From CBDBKL01 sp965116215 (GTDB lineage Bacteria; Bdellovibrionota; Bdellovibrionia; Bdellovibrionales; JAKFYE01), in NCBI GenBank assembly GCA_965116215.1, contig OZ220494.1, positions 248,001-312,000 of the forward strand: DNA of 64,000 nt, given 5' to 3'. Under the pieces are notes generated by a model that worked only from the letters and a program-made list of their open reading frames with translations, was not told the DNA's origin and did no database searches. The position numbers and the translations under genes are program-made. Each line of letters starts with the position of its first letter. The first letter of the stretch is position 1. Below, in pieces: positions 46,901-55,300 of this stretch.

Positions 46901-47836
46901 GCTGAGAATCTTTTCATCATCAGATTCACTGGCGCACATAAAAATTGAGCCCCCTTCTGTTGATCTTAATTGAACATCTACATTCCCATCAGCATTACAA
47001 ACCGTATTGGTAACAGTACTACTCCGTGCACCCTGACCCCCCTGCCTTGCATCCTCTAAATTGTCTGGATCAACGACTTTTCTCCACTTGATCTGAGGAC
47101 GTGAGCTATCAGACTGATGAGAAAGTACAATCTCAGCCCTCTCTTCACACGAAGGCCGATCATCAGAGGGCGGTATACTAGCAGAAACCTCTAGCTTCAC
47201 ACCATAGCCGGCATTTTGATCATTTTTGTTATCTAGATTGTAGGGAGTAAAATAATTTCTATTTAATGATCCTGAAAAATAAGAGCAATCCTTACTCTCT
47301 GTTGAGCCAGAGGCGACAGGAGATATCTTAATTTTTATTTCACCTCTAAAGCCCTCTAAACCAGATGCATCCTTTAACAAATTTAAAGTATCACCAGAGA
47401 GTAAATCTATACCATCGGTGCTGGTGCATAGACTAGAATTGCTATGATAGGCCTGAAATAAACGTGTCACACCGTTTTCAATGTTTTGCCAATTGTAAAA
47501 ATCACCCCTGCTATTTATTAAAGGTGCAGCCGTGCGAGGAATCACAGCACCAGGGGCAACCGCTACAGGACGAGGAATCAAAACAGGATCTATAACATTG
47601 TTGTAAATCTCAGTGCGATTATTACCTAACTTAAAATCCTCTAAAACATAACTAACAGCATCTCGACACGTCTGAACTAATTGACGCTTACTAAACTGCT
47701 CCGCCTGCTTGCCAATCATCGTTCCAACCACTCCAGCTAAAACCGCAAACGTCGCAGACGCAACCGCCGCACCTGCTAAAGAAAATCCAGAACTATTACC
47801 AAAAAACCTTATACAAATACCAATATCCCCCCACAC
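43601..47836 (-). CDS. Giant cysteine-rich surface-type protein A, prepilin-like N-terminus, variable tail
   Basis: 1411 residues. Residues 13-42 (GNSSG then FSLAGAAVASATFAVLAGVVG) look like a type IV prepilin cleavage site and membrane helix, though the usual Glu at +5 is Gly. A low-cysteine region follows to about 330 and an Ig-like stretch near 360-395. Threonine/serine linkers (STTSTTSTT near 455; a poly-Thr run near 775) separate cysteine-rich blocks built from three module types, one being TCxxxTNGC..CG..Y..L.GS....C..CC, present about five times. From about 1304 the sequence is unique tail (RRNIGRACDDDFN... to CSTCCTTL). Start GTG 47836 lacks a clear ribosome-binding site. Near-identical to B up to the tail. 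I infer an exported, disulfide-rich adhesin or pilus-tip-like protein. Confidence 0.7.
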   Translation of the reverse strand: MWGDIGICIRFFGNSSGFSLAGAAVASATFAVLAGVVGTMIGKQAEQFSKRQLVQTCRDAVSYVLEDFKLGNNRTEIYNNVIDPVLIPRPVAVAPGAVIPRTAAPLINSRGDFYNWQNIENGVTRLFQAYHSNSSLCTSTDGIDLLSGDTLNLLKDASGLEGFRGEIKIKISPVASGSTESKDCSYFSGSLNRNYFTPYNLDNKNDQNAGYGVKLEVSASIPPSDDRPSCEERAEIVLSHQSDSSRPQIKWRKVVDPDNLEDARQGGQGARSSTVTNTVCNADGNVDVQLRSTEGGSIFMCASESDDEKILSNFQSCHGFALSSGSAGEVSLDTDLNADGTGGDQTLLNRKTPIRLSFKGLSEGLYQFWIRPVDTAGNYSNYTPPMKTNTNIPPNSPPHDITKVFFTVDRLTCDGSNTCVNHTKTTVCGVTCPGTKTNGIDEAGRTCGVDLLTPSTSTTSTTSTTSTTLCGPETECTICIPPGGSGFHTIGVGSTGFQRFENGCAVMKGEVCCRSDATCQSVTNGCSSAMCGARTEKVVRYGNYIRHQATCDTCCEEPAAAVTCQSVTNGCTLCGDERAQRTSSYDSLSGSAATCDACCERVCTRTNAECVNEGKGQQLNRETCQCECPAARPHKDDLGFCHNCSSYATCGSQSSVSQSCRGVDVNLSCPDSTTGTVVCKGTKDCPCQDFNTDQKCQDAGYASKKSNPKGSVNTAKKCCKKIKLTCQSVTNGCSSAVCGTSTEQKTNYADLSGSSSKVNCSTCCKTPATTTTTTSTTTTTTTTTTTTTTTLPQTCRVCGPNWGNLGAMVGRDPDDSNCMILKGPCLCPEVVGNCNQNICGRDRRRSDNYSSLVGSPSQVNCGTCCKALAVCPCSETTASNTCQGQTFTQPSGHNCSSQQCQGKKDCSRVPATPATCADTEPLTSGNQAYDCSRFGWVRKSSSDAKSPPTLGICCVDPNAPVRCQECRSGYGEYYCSNSHGYYSVDTYTIAASGSCREKTCRRCEKTCRAYPCVQHRTDKLNDYTDFSFENCCVSDSNPPPSDPPSCTSVSCSSYGYLEQTERCSSLRYRSRTIGQGACEKTCKECITPPVYTSPSEDDVDVCVGQMTCPSGYEHRSSCRSGYYEAHKQIVGIVGNSRCPQKTCVKCTPTCEIYSCPEEHTKQNLSSTDFTETKCCYKIPPIPTTLPPPRPTCDTETNGCRRCGTSRTEKRSNYSTLEGSAATCWACCQPPTTRARTCTYPHNFNYCGNYGMIPKNPLPNTGPRTKENCCQPAPTCRTYSCPTGYTKQNLSSTNVSKSHCCKAPTRRNIGRACDDDFNLDTNMLTGDPNKWICEMNCSNRDNTVYHYSGNSRNIRRYGGGGVPASCIGPHAVIKPCYLWDCRSRCGSNYRKSRFYDATRRPNANCSTCCTTL
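43924..44272 (-). repeat. 349 bp perfect inverted repeat arm, pairs with 42168-42516 of cassette C
   Basis: By direct reading the complement of 43924-44272 equals 42168-42516. It encodes from RPTCDTETNGCRRCG to CCKAPT. Inversion across the two arms would exchange the tails of A and C in frame, since the codon phase is the same on both sides (GCT CCT ACT then CGT or CCT). Confidence 0.8.
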
Positions 47837-48726
47837 TCAATCACTTACACAAAAATACACTCAACACTCACAAAAAAACACTTCAACTTAACTAAACCCC
47901 TACATAATATAAGTATATAGATAATATAACCCATTAAATGAATAAAAAATAAACTTTGTATCATTTTGATATACTCATAAACTTTCGTACAGTTTTTGAT
48001 ATGTTTAAAGGGATTTTAAGGGAGCAGAAGAGGTGAGAGCCATTTCAAAGTCTTAATTAAATTAGTTTTTATCCTTGGTTTTATTTTATGGACATTGAGA
48101 AGCAATAATGAGAAGAGTTTTTCTGAAGGCTTTCAAAACGAGTTCTCTGAAGAGCAAGGCGTATCTGCAGAATGACAACTTGTTCTCATTGCGCATTATT
48201 CAGCTTATGCTTTTTAGTTTGAAGCACAATCTTGAGGAAAAACTCGAATTAAACAATGCTCGATCAAATCAAGATCTATCTAGCCAAGGCTTTTAGCCTT
48301 CGCCACGAGCTTACGGCCTTTGAAACTGTCTGAGATTTACGAGGAAGATAAAAATCCTTTTCAGCCAGAGGCTGAAAACACAAACTGGATAAATCTTGAT
48401 GCGGTTAACACAAGACAAGAATAGAACACATTCGTTTTCTTTCAAGATGTGTTTTTCAGCAAAAACTAAAAAAGCATAAGCTAGATAAAGTTCCACACCA
48501 TAAAGGGAAGGATAGAATAACTTCACTATGAGCTGATGCTCATATCTACTCAAACTAAATAAGGACAGAACACAAAAAAACTTTCTCTAAAGACCGTTTT
48601 TACTGAAAGAAAAATAAAGAGGATCAATGAGAACTCTATCATTCATTCAAATGTTGACTAAAGCCTCTTTCAAAGATCTCTGATAATTCCATGCGAGTAT
48701 TCGCCTCAAACAAATTCAAACAAATC
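47837..48726. repeat. Gene A leader and dispersed palindromic element (R6, about 48105-48400)
   Basis: Nearest gene A the sequence matches the leader of gene B (TTATATTATCTATATACTTATATTATGTAGG on the A strand, about 47905-47940), a likely promoter region. Further out lies R6 with GAAGAGTTTTTCTGAAGGCTTTC at 48112, AACGAGTTCTCTGAAGAGCAAGGCGTATCTGC and the core GATCAAGATCTATCTAGCCAAGGC. No gene is seen between R6 and the MMPL gene. Confidence 0.6.
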
Positions 48727-51018
48727 TTATCTTACTAAGACTTTTTTTAAACAATCTCTAATAATAGGTGAGGCCACCATACAAATAAAAAACATAGACA
48801 ATTGACCAAGTACAGAAACCCATGCCACTCCCTTTAATATCAAACCATGGGCAATAAATAAGGAACCAAAACCAATCATAGTCGTCAGAACAGAAAGCTG
48901 TACCCCCTGAGCCACATACCGAGCACTTTCAATTGAAGAAGGATAACCCTCCCTCTCCCTATGCCTCACATGCACACCAATATCTATGCCCGTTGCTAAA
49001 ACCGCCGGAACCATACCTAAATTAAATATTGTAAAAGGTATTCCAAGTAAACCCATCAAGCCCACAACACAAAGAATACCAAACACTAATTGTAACTCTA
49101 AAACAAGAGCACTCCTTATATCTCGAAAGTCAGCCCAAAATACAAAGAACGCAGTCAATAAGAAAATGAGAAGAATAATCATCCCATCTTTAACAATCCT
49201 GTCTAATATCTCAATAAAAACTATTGAATCACTACCTACCTTTAAACCTGGAAATTGATCCCGAGCCTTCAACAACACATTTGCAAAAGAACGAATCGTT
49301 GAAGCATGTTCCAATGAATTTTTAGGGTAAGCATAAACAATATGCCCTGAACGTCCAAAAATAGATCGTAATTGTACAGGAAGATCTTCTCTTGAATAAA
49401 CCTCCTCTTTTAAAAGAGATTGAATCCCATCAGCATCTAATTGTCCCTCAGCATCTAGCTCCTCCTGATCAAAGCTCTCCATATTTTTAGAAACCGCTTG
49501 CTCTAGAAAATTCAACTTATCTCGACGTTCTTTCATATTTAAGGGCAGAACAGAATAAAGTGAAACAGCATGATCTATTTCAGAGTATTCTTTTTCAAGA
49601 AAATTTTTAACCTCTAAAGCCTGTTTTTCATCCTTTGCCAAGAGCGCAGAAGGCGTCATCGATTTTCCAAAAAGCTCATTACCCATAGCTTTTAATTGCC
49701 GAGCTTTGTTTGAAAATAAAAAAAGCTTTTGGAAATCATATTCAAACCTTGTATTCAATATTCCACAAAGTATAATTATACAACTTATAAGGACAGGCCA
49801 TTTCCATTTTAAACTGACAGGATAAAAACCAAAACTCTCAGTGATTTTAGAAAATCGAGGACGATCTTCTAAAAATTGTCCGCAAAAAGGAAAGCAAAGT
49901 ACAAATGAAAAATAAATAGATAAAATCCCAAAACCAGCAAATAAACCAAGCTCTGAAAAAATACGTATATCACTTAAACTTAAAATTAAAAACGAACCCG
50001 ATGAAGTCATTGCGGCAGAGAAAAGAACACGACTTGTTTGAATATAGGACTTCTCTAAAGCCAATTCCTTTGAAAGACCACTTTTGACCTCTTGATAATA
50101 GCGTTTAATAAGATGAATTCCATACTCCACACCCAATCCACCTAAAATACCAATAAGAAAACTCGTGATCACATTCACTTGCCCTACCAGAAAATAACCT
50201 ATGCCTGTTGTCCACCCTAACGCAATACCGACAATAAGTGTTGTTGTAAAAGCCCCCCAAAAAGTTCCCAAACCTAAAAGCAAGAGAACACATATTGCTA
50301 AAAAAGCTATAACTCCAGCATTACGAATATCATATTTGATCTGTTGTACATTTTCAGCTTTATCAAAGTAACGACCCGTTAACTCATATGGATAATCAGT
50401 TCCAAGAACAGATCTTAATTTGTTCTTTACATCGCTTAAAAGCTGTTGGGTTTTTTCTAAATCATTGGAGTCAAAATTAGGCTTTATAAGAACCATAGCA
50501 TAGTCGCCATCGACACTTGTATAATATTGCTCTTTTTTCAAATCAGAATTGAATTGTGAAAAATACTCTTTAGCTTCAGTCTTTTCATCAGGTGTCTCAA
50601 TACCAATATCATACCACTGCTGAGGTGTTTGAGATGAAAAGAAAAGATTCTGTACATGTTTTGTCATGAGATGAAACTCTTCAGGCGAAAGGAGATAGAA
50701 CAGCTTATCCTTTAATAAAAAAGTTTCTCTTTCATAAAAAATAAAATGAACAAGAGGGTGACCTTCTATAGAATTTTTTATAAGAGGAAGAGCAGCAAGA
50801 GGGTTCTCCGAGGGACCAATAAGAACAACAAGATAACCTGCCCCACCGACTTCCTTTTCAATCTGTTTCATTTCAACAACATTACGATTATTTTGCGGAA
50901 GTAGATCAATGAGATCTAAATTTATAGGTAAGCTGCGACCAAAATAAAGAGAAACAAGACTGATAGATAATGCTAAAATAAAAGCTACAAAACGAAACTT
51001 TAATATGGTGGAAAACAC
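48727..51018 (-). CDS. MMPL/RND-superfamily exporter
   Basis: 763 residues with the doubled 6+6 membrane layout of RND/MMPL proteins: a helix at 8-28, a large periplasmic domain (about 30-230) and a helix cluster at 235-375, then a second periplasmic domain (about 420-600) and helices at 605-755. The opening FGRSLPINLDLIDLLPQNNRNVVEMKQIEKEVGG is typical of the predicted-exporter family (HpnN-like), which carries lipids or hydrophobic compounds. NAGVIAFLAICVLLLLGLGTFWGAF and GGLGVEYGIHLI are the usual motifs. Substrate unknown. It is the only single-copy gene inside the inverted repeat formed by A and B. Three 9-bp units lie 33 bp before the start. Confidence 0.85.
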   Translation of the reverse strand: MFSTILKFRFVAFILALSISLVSLYFGRSLPINLDLIDLLPQNNRNVVEMKQIEKEVGGAGYLVVLIGPSENPLAALPLIKNSIEGHPLVHFIFYERETFLLKDKLFYLLSPEEFHLMTKHVQNLFFSSQTPQQWYDIGIETPDEKTEAKEYFSQFNSDLKKEQYYTSVDGDYAMVLIKPNFDSNDLEKTQQLLSDVKNKLRSVLGTDYPYELTGRYFDKAENVQQIKYDIRNAGVIAFLAICVLLLLGLGTFWGAFTTTLIVGIALGWTTGIGYFLVGQVNVITSFLIGILGGLGVEYGIHLIKRYYQEVKSGLSKELALEKSYIQTSRVLFSAAMTSSGSFLILSLSDIRIFSELGLFAGFGILSIYFSFVLCFPFCGQFLEDRPRFSKITESFGFYPVSLKWKWPVLISCIIILCGILNTRFEYDFQKLFLFSNKARQLKAMGNELFGKSMTPSALLAKDEKQALEVKNFLEKEYSEIDHAVSLYSVLPLNMKERRDKLNFLEQAVSKNMESFDQEELDAEGQLDADGIQSLLKEEVYSREDLPVQLRSIFGRSGHIVYAYPKNSLEHASTIRSFANVLLKARDQFPGLKVGSDSIVFIEILDRIVKDGMIILLIFLLTAFFVFWADFRDIRSALVLELQLVFGILCVVGLMGLLGIPFTIFNLGMVPAVLATGIDIGVHVRHREREGYPSSIESARYVAQGVQLSVLTTMIGFGSLFIAHGLILKGVAWVSVLGQLSMFFICMVASPIIRDCLKKVLVR

Positions 51019-51769
51019 AAAGACCTCTTTAACTTGGTGACCCTATCTGATCTTACCTTGCTTACCTTGCTTACCTTGCTTATGACGAACTTTTAGTCTG
51101 CGGCAGTTTGGAAAACTGTTTACATGACACTCTCAATTGTTGACATTTATCCAGTTCATAAATGATTGTCACCTCCTTTTCATCAGCGACGTATTTTTTG
51201 TAAAATTCATAAGCAGCATCAAAGGTTTCCATTCAAGGTCTTACGAGAAGAAAGTTTTCTTTGCCCCTTTGAAAGGAGATTTGCTTGCTCCTTTAAGGTG
51301 GCCAAGAGAAAGACCTGTGATTTTAATTCCTTTCAAAGGAGAGTTTTGCTTCTTTAAGGGATAGTGAGGTTATTATTTTCACATATTCAGCCTTTTGAAG
51401 GGGGGAGTTTTGCTTGCTTCTTTAAGGGGAGGTTTTCTTTGCGATTTTTTCTGAATGTGATTCGTAGTTATAAATGATAAATCATTATTAAGTTCACTCT
51501 CTTTGCAAAGAGAGTTTTATTTTCCAATATAACTACTTAAAAAATATAAACACTAGTGTGTTCTAAAAAACCTTCTCTATGCAAGTTAAAAAATCTCCTC
51601 ACCTGCTCATTGGCCTCGTTATTAACTAAATCCTATGCCTCACTTATAATCCTATGCCTCACTTATAATCCTATGCCTCACTTATATAGTGTCTCATTTT
51701 GATATATTATTAATAAAATAATCTTAGTCTATTCTTCATAGAATAATTTAGGTTTAATGGTTTATTTTT
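51019..51769. repeat. Repeat-rich spacer upstream of the MMPL gene and gene B
   Basis: Three repeats are visible. CTTACCTTG units occur about 3.4 times at 51052-51082, immediately before the MMPL gene start. A block at about 51225-51440 repeats TTTGCTTGCTCCTTTAAGG-like phrases with the near-complement CCTTTGAAAGGAG and could fold. A 19-bp unit ATCCTATGCCTCACTTATA occurs three times at about 51631-51686. No gene is convincing; short frames within the second block come from the repeats. Confidence 0.65.
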
Positions 51770-52385
51770 TATTCATTGAATGAGTTATATTATCTATATA
51801 CTTATATTATGTAGGGTTTTAGTTAAGTTGAGGTGTATTTTTGTGTGAATAGTTTTGTTGGCTGTTTGGTGAGATATGTTTATGTGCGTGTGTGGGTTTG
51901 TGTAGGGTTGTTGATGGGTAAAGTTTTTGGTGTAGATTAGAGAGAGATTGGTTTAGTTTTTTAAGTTTTTTCTGTTTTTGTGTGTGTGAGTGTTTGTTTT
52001 GTTAGTAGCGTGTTGATTTAGTTTTTGTTGTTACAGGTTTAGTGTTTGGTTTGCAGAGGAGTAGGTGTTTTTAAGTTGTGTTGGGTGAAGAAGAAAGAGG
52101 CCAAGTTAGACAGAGAGGTTTTGGTTTAGTTTTTTAAGTTTTGCTTTGGGCTCATTTGTTCTTCTGCTTTTGTGTTTGTTTTTTTCTTTAGATAGCAGTT
52201 GATTTAAAGTGTGTGTGTGTTTGGTTGAGGGGGATACTCACACACAGTATTTGGGATACTTAAGTTTGTTTTGATTTGCTTGTGTTGTGGTGTTTTTGAG
52301 TTTTTGCTTTAAATTTTTTATTTTTTTCTTCTTTGTTTTGTTTAGGTAGCAGTTGATTTAAAGTGTATTTTTTTGTGTGTATTGA
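51770..52385 (+). promoter_or_regulatory. Leader/promoter region of gene B with ~520 bp G/T-rich insertion
   Basis: 51770-51845 matches the gene A leader (TATATTATCTATATACTTATATTATGTAGG), a possible promoter. Unlike A, B then has about 520 bp (51851-52370) that is almost free of C on this strand, made of three imperfect ~130-150 bp repeats with TTGGTTTAGTTTTTTAAGTTTT and TTTAG(A/G)TAGCAGTTGATTTAAAG phrases. GTGTATTTTTGTGTG occurs at both ends of the insertion. No ribosome-binding site is seen before the GTG at 52386. Confidence 0.5.
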
Positions 52386-55300
52386 GTGTGGGGGGATATT
52401 GGTATTTGTATAAGGTTTTTTGGTAATAGTTCTGGATTTTCTTTAGCAGGTGCGGCGGTTGCGTCTGCGACGTTTGCGGTTTTAGCTGGAGTGGTTGGAA
52501 CGATGATTGGCAAGCAGGCGGAGCAGTTTAGTAAGCGTCAATTAGTTCAGACGTGTCGAGATGCTGTTAGTTATGTTTTAGAGGATTTTAAGTTAGGTAA
52601 TAATCGCACTGAGATTTACAACAATGTTATAGATCCTGTTTTGATTCCTCGTCCTGTAGCGGTTGCCCCTGGTGCTGTGATTCCTCGCACGGCTGCACCT
52701 TTAATAAATAGCAGGGGTGATTTTTACAATTGGCAAAACATTGAAAACGGTGTGACACGTTTATTTCAGGCCTATCATAGCAATTCTAGTCTATGCACCA
52801 GCACCGATGGTATAGATTTACTCTCTGGTGATACTTTAAATTTGTTAAAGGATGCATCTGGTTTAGAGGGCTTTAGAGGTGAAATAAAAATTAAGATATC
52901 TCCTGTCGCCTCTGGCTCAACAGAGAGTAAGGATTGCTCTTATTTTTCAGGATCATTAAATAGAAATTATTTTACTCCCTACAATCTAGATAACAAAAAT
53001 GATCAAAATGCCGGCTATGGTGTGAAGCTAGAGGTTTCTGCTAGTATACCGCCCTCTGATGATCGGCCTTCGTGTGAAGAGAGGGCTGAGATTGTACTTT
53101 CTCATCAGTCTGATAGCTCACGTCCTCAGATCAAGTGGAGAAAAGTCGTTGATCCAGACAATTTAGAGGATGCAAGGCAGGGGGGTCAGGGTGCACGGAG
53201 TAGTACTGTTACCAATACGGTTTGTAATGCTGATGGGAATGTAGATGTTCAATTAAGATCAACAGAAGGGGGCTCAATTTTTATGTGCGCCAGTGAATCT
53301 GATGATGAAAAGATTCTCAGCAATTTTCAAAGCTGCCATGGTTTTGCGTTATCATCAGGAAGTGCTGGTGAAGTGTCATTAGATACGGATTTAAATGCAG
53401 ACGGCACGGGAGGTGATCAAACACTACTTAATCGTAAAACGCCCATTAGGTTAAGTTTTAAAGGCCTTAGTGAAGGTTTATACCAATTTTGGATAAGACC
53501 AGTTGATACTGCAGGTAACTATTCAAACTACACGCCTCCTATGAAAACAAATACCAATATCCCCCCTAACTCCCCCCCACATGATATTACAAAAGTGTTT
53601 TTTACCGTTGATCGACTTACATGTGACGGCTCAAATACTTGCGTAAATCATACAAAAACTACAGTATGCGGTGTCACATGTCCTGGAACAAAAACAAATG
53701 GAATAGATGAAGCAGGTAGAACGTGCGGCGTGGACCTTCTAACACCATCTACATCTACGACATCTACGACATCTACGACATCTACGACATTATGTGGTCC
53801 TGAGACAGAATGTACGATCTGCATTCCTCCTGGTGGTAGTGGTTTTCATACGATAGGTGTAGGATCAACCGGCTTTCAACGATTCGAAAACGGCTGCGCT
53901 GTCATGAAAGGTGAGGTGTGTTGTAGGTCTGATGCCACCTGCCAGAGCGTAACCAATGGTTGCAGTTCCGCAATGTGTGGCGCAAGAACTGAAAAGGTAG
54001 TTAGGTATGGTAATTATATAAGACATCAGGCCACATGTGATACGTGTTGTGAGGAGCCTGCTGCTGCTGTTACCTGCCAGAGCGTAACCAATGGTTGCAC
54101 ACTATGCGGTGATGAGAGGGCTCAAAGGACATCTTCGTATGATAGTCTTTCAGGCTCAGCTGCAACTTGTGATGCTTGCTGCGAGCGTGTTTGCACGAGG
54201 ACAAATGCTGAATGTGTCAATGAGGGAAAAGGTCAGCAGCTTAACCGTGAAACATGTCAATGTGAGTGCCCAGCAGCTCGGCCTCATAAGGATGATTTAG
54301 GTTTTTGTCATAATTGTTCTTCATATGCTACATGTGGGAGTCAGTCGTCTGTGTCCCAGAGTTGTAGGGGTGTGGATGTGAACCTATCCTGCCCTGACAG
54401 CACCACTGGTACAGTAGTGTGTAAGGGGACAAAGGATTGTCCGTGTCAGGATTTTAATACTGATCAGAAGTGTCAGGATGCGGGCTATGCTTCTAAAAAG
54501 TCTAATCCTAAGGGAAGTGTTAATACGGCAAAGAAGTGTTGTAAAAAAATAAAGCTCACCTGCCAAAGCGTAACAAATGGTTGCAGCTCTGCAGTGTGCG
54601 GCACAAGTACTGAGCAGAAAACAAACTACGCAGATCTTTCAGGCTCAAGCTCAAAGGTGAATTGTAGCACTTGTTGCAAAACTCCTGCCACCACCACAAC
54701 CACAACTTCTACAACAACAACAACAACGACGACAACAACAACAACAACTACGACTTTACCTCAAACATGCAGGGTTTGCGGCCCTAATTGGGGAAATTTG
54801 GGAGCTATGGTTGGTCGCGATCCTGATGACTCAAATTGCATGATTTTAAAAGGCCCTTGCCTTTGCCCTGAGGTCGTCGGTAATTGTAATCAGAATATTT
54901 GCGGTCGTGACCGCAGGCGATCGGATAATTATTCAAGCCTTGTGGGCTCACCTTCACAGGTGAATTGCGGCACCTGCTGCAAAGCTCTTGCTGTCTGCCC
55001 GTGTAGTGAGACTACAGCTTCTAACACCTGCCAAGGTCAAACCTTTACTCAACCCTCAGGCCATAACTGTAGCTCTCAACAGTGTCAGGGAAAAAAGGAT
55101 TGTTCAAGGGTTCCTGCAACCCCTGCAACCTGTGCTGATACAGAGCCTTTAACTTCAGGCAATCAGGCGTATGATTGCAGCAGATTTGGGTGGGTGAGAA
55201 AATCATCATCAGATGCAAAATCTCCTCCTACCCTCGGTATATGCTGCGTTGATCCCAATGCTCCTGTTCGATGCCAAGAGTGTCGATCAGGTTATGGTGA

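Noticed and set aside
51137..51364. Protein-coding frames in the repeat block before gene B
   Set aside because: Two overlapping frames in different phases across the same repeats, no ribosome-binding site and no protein character.
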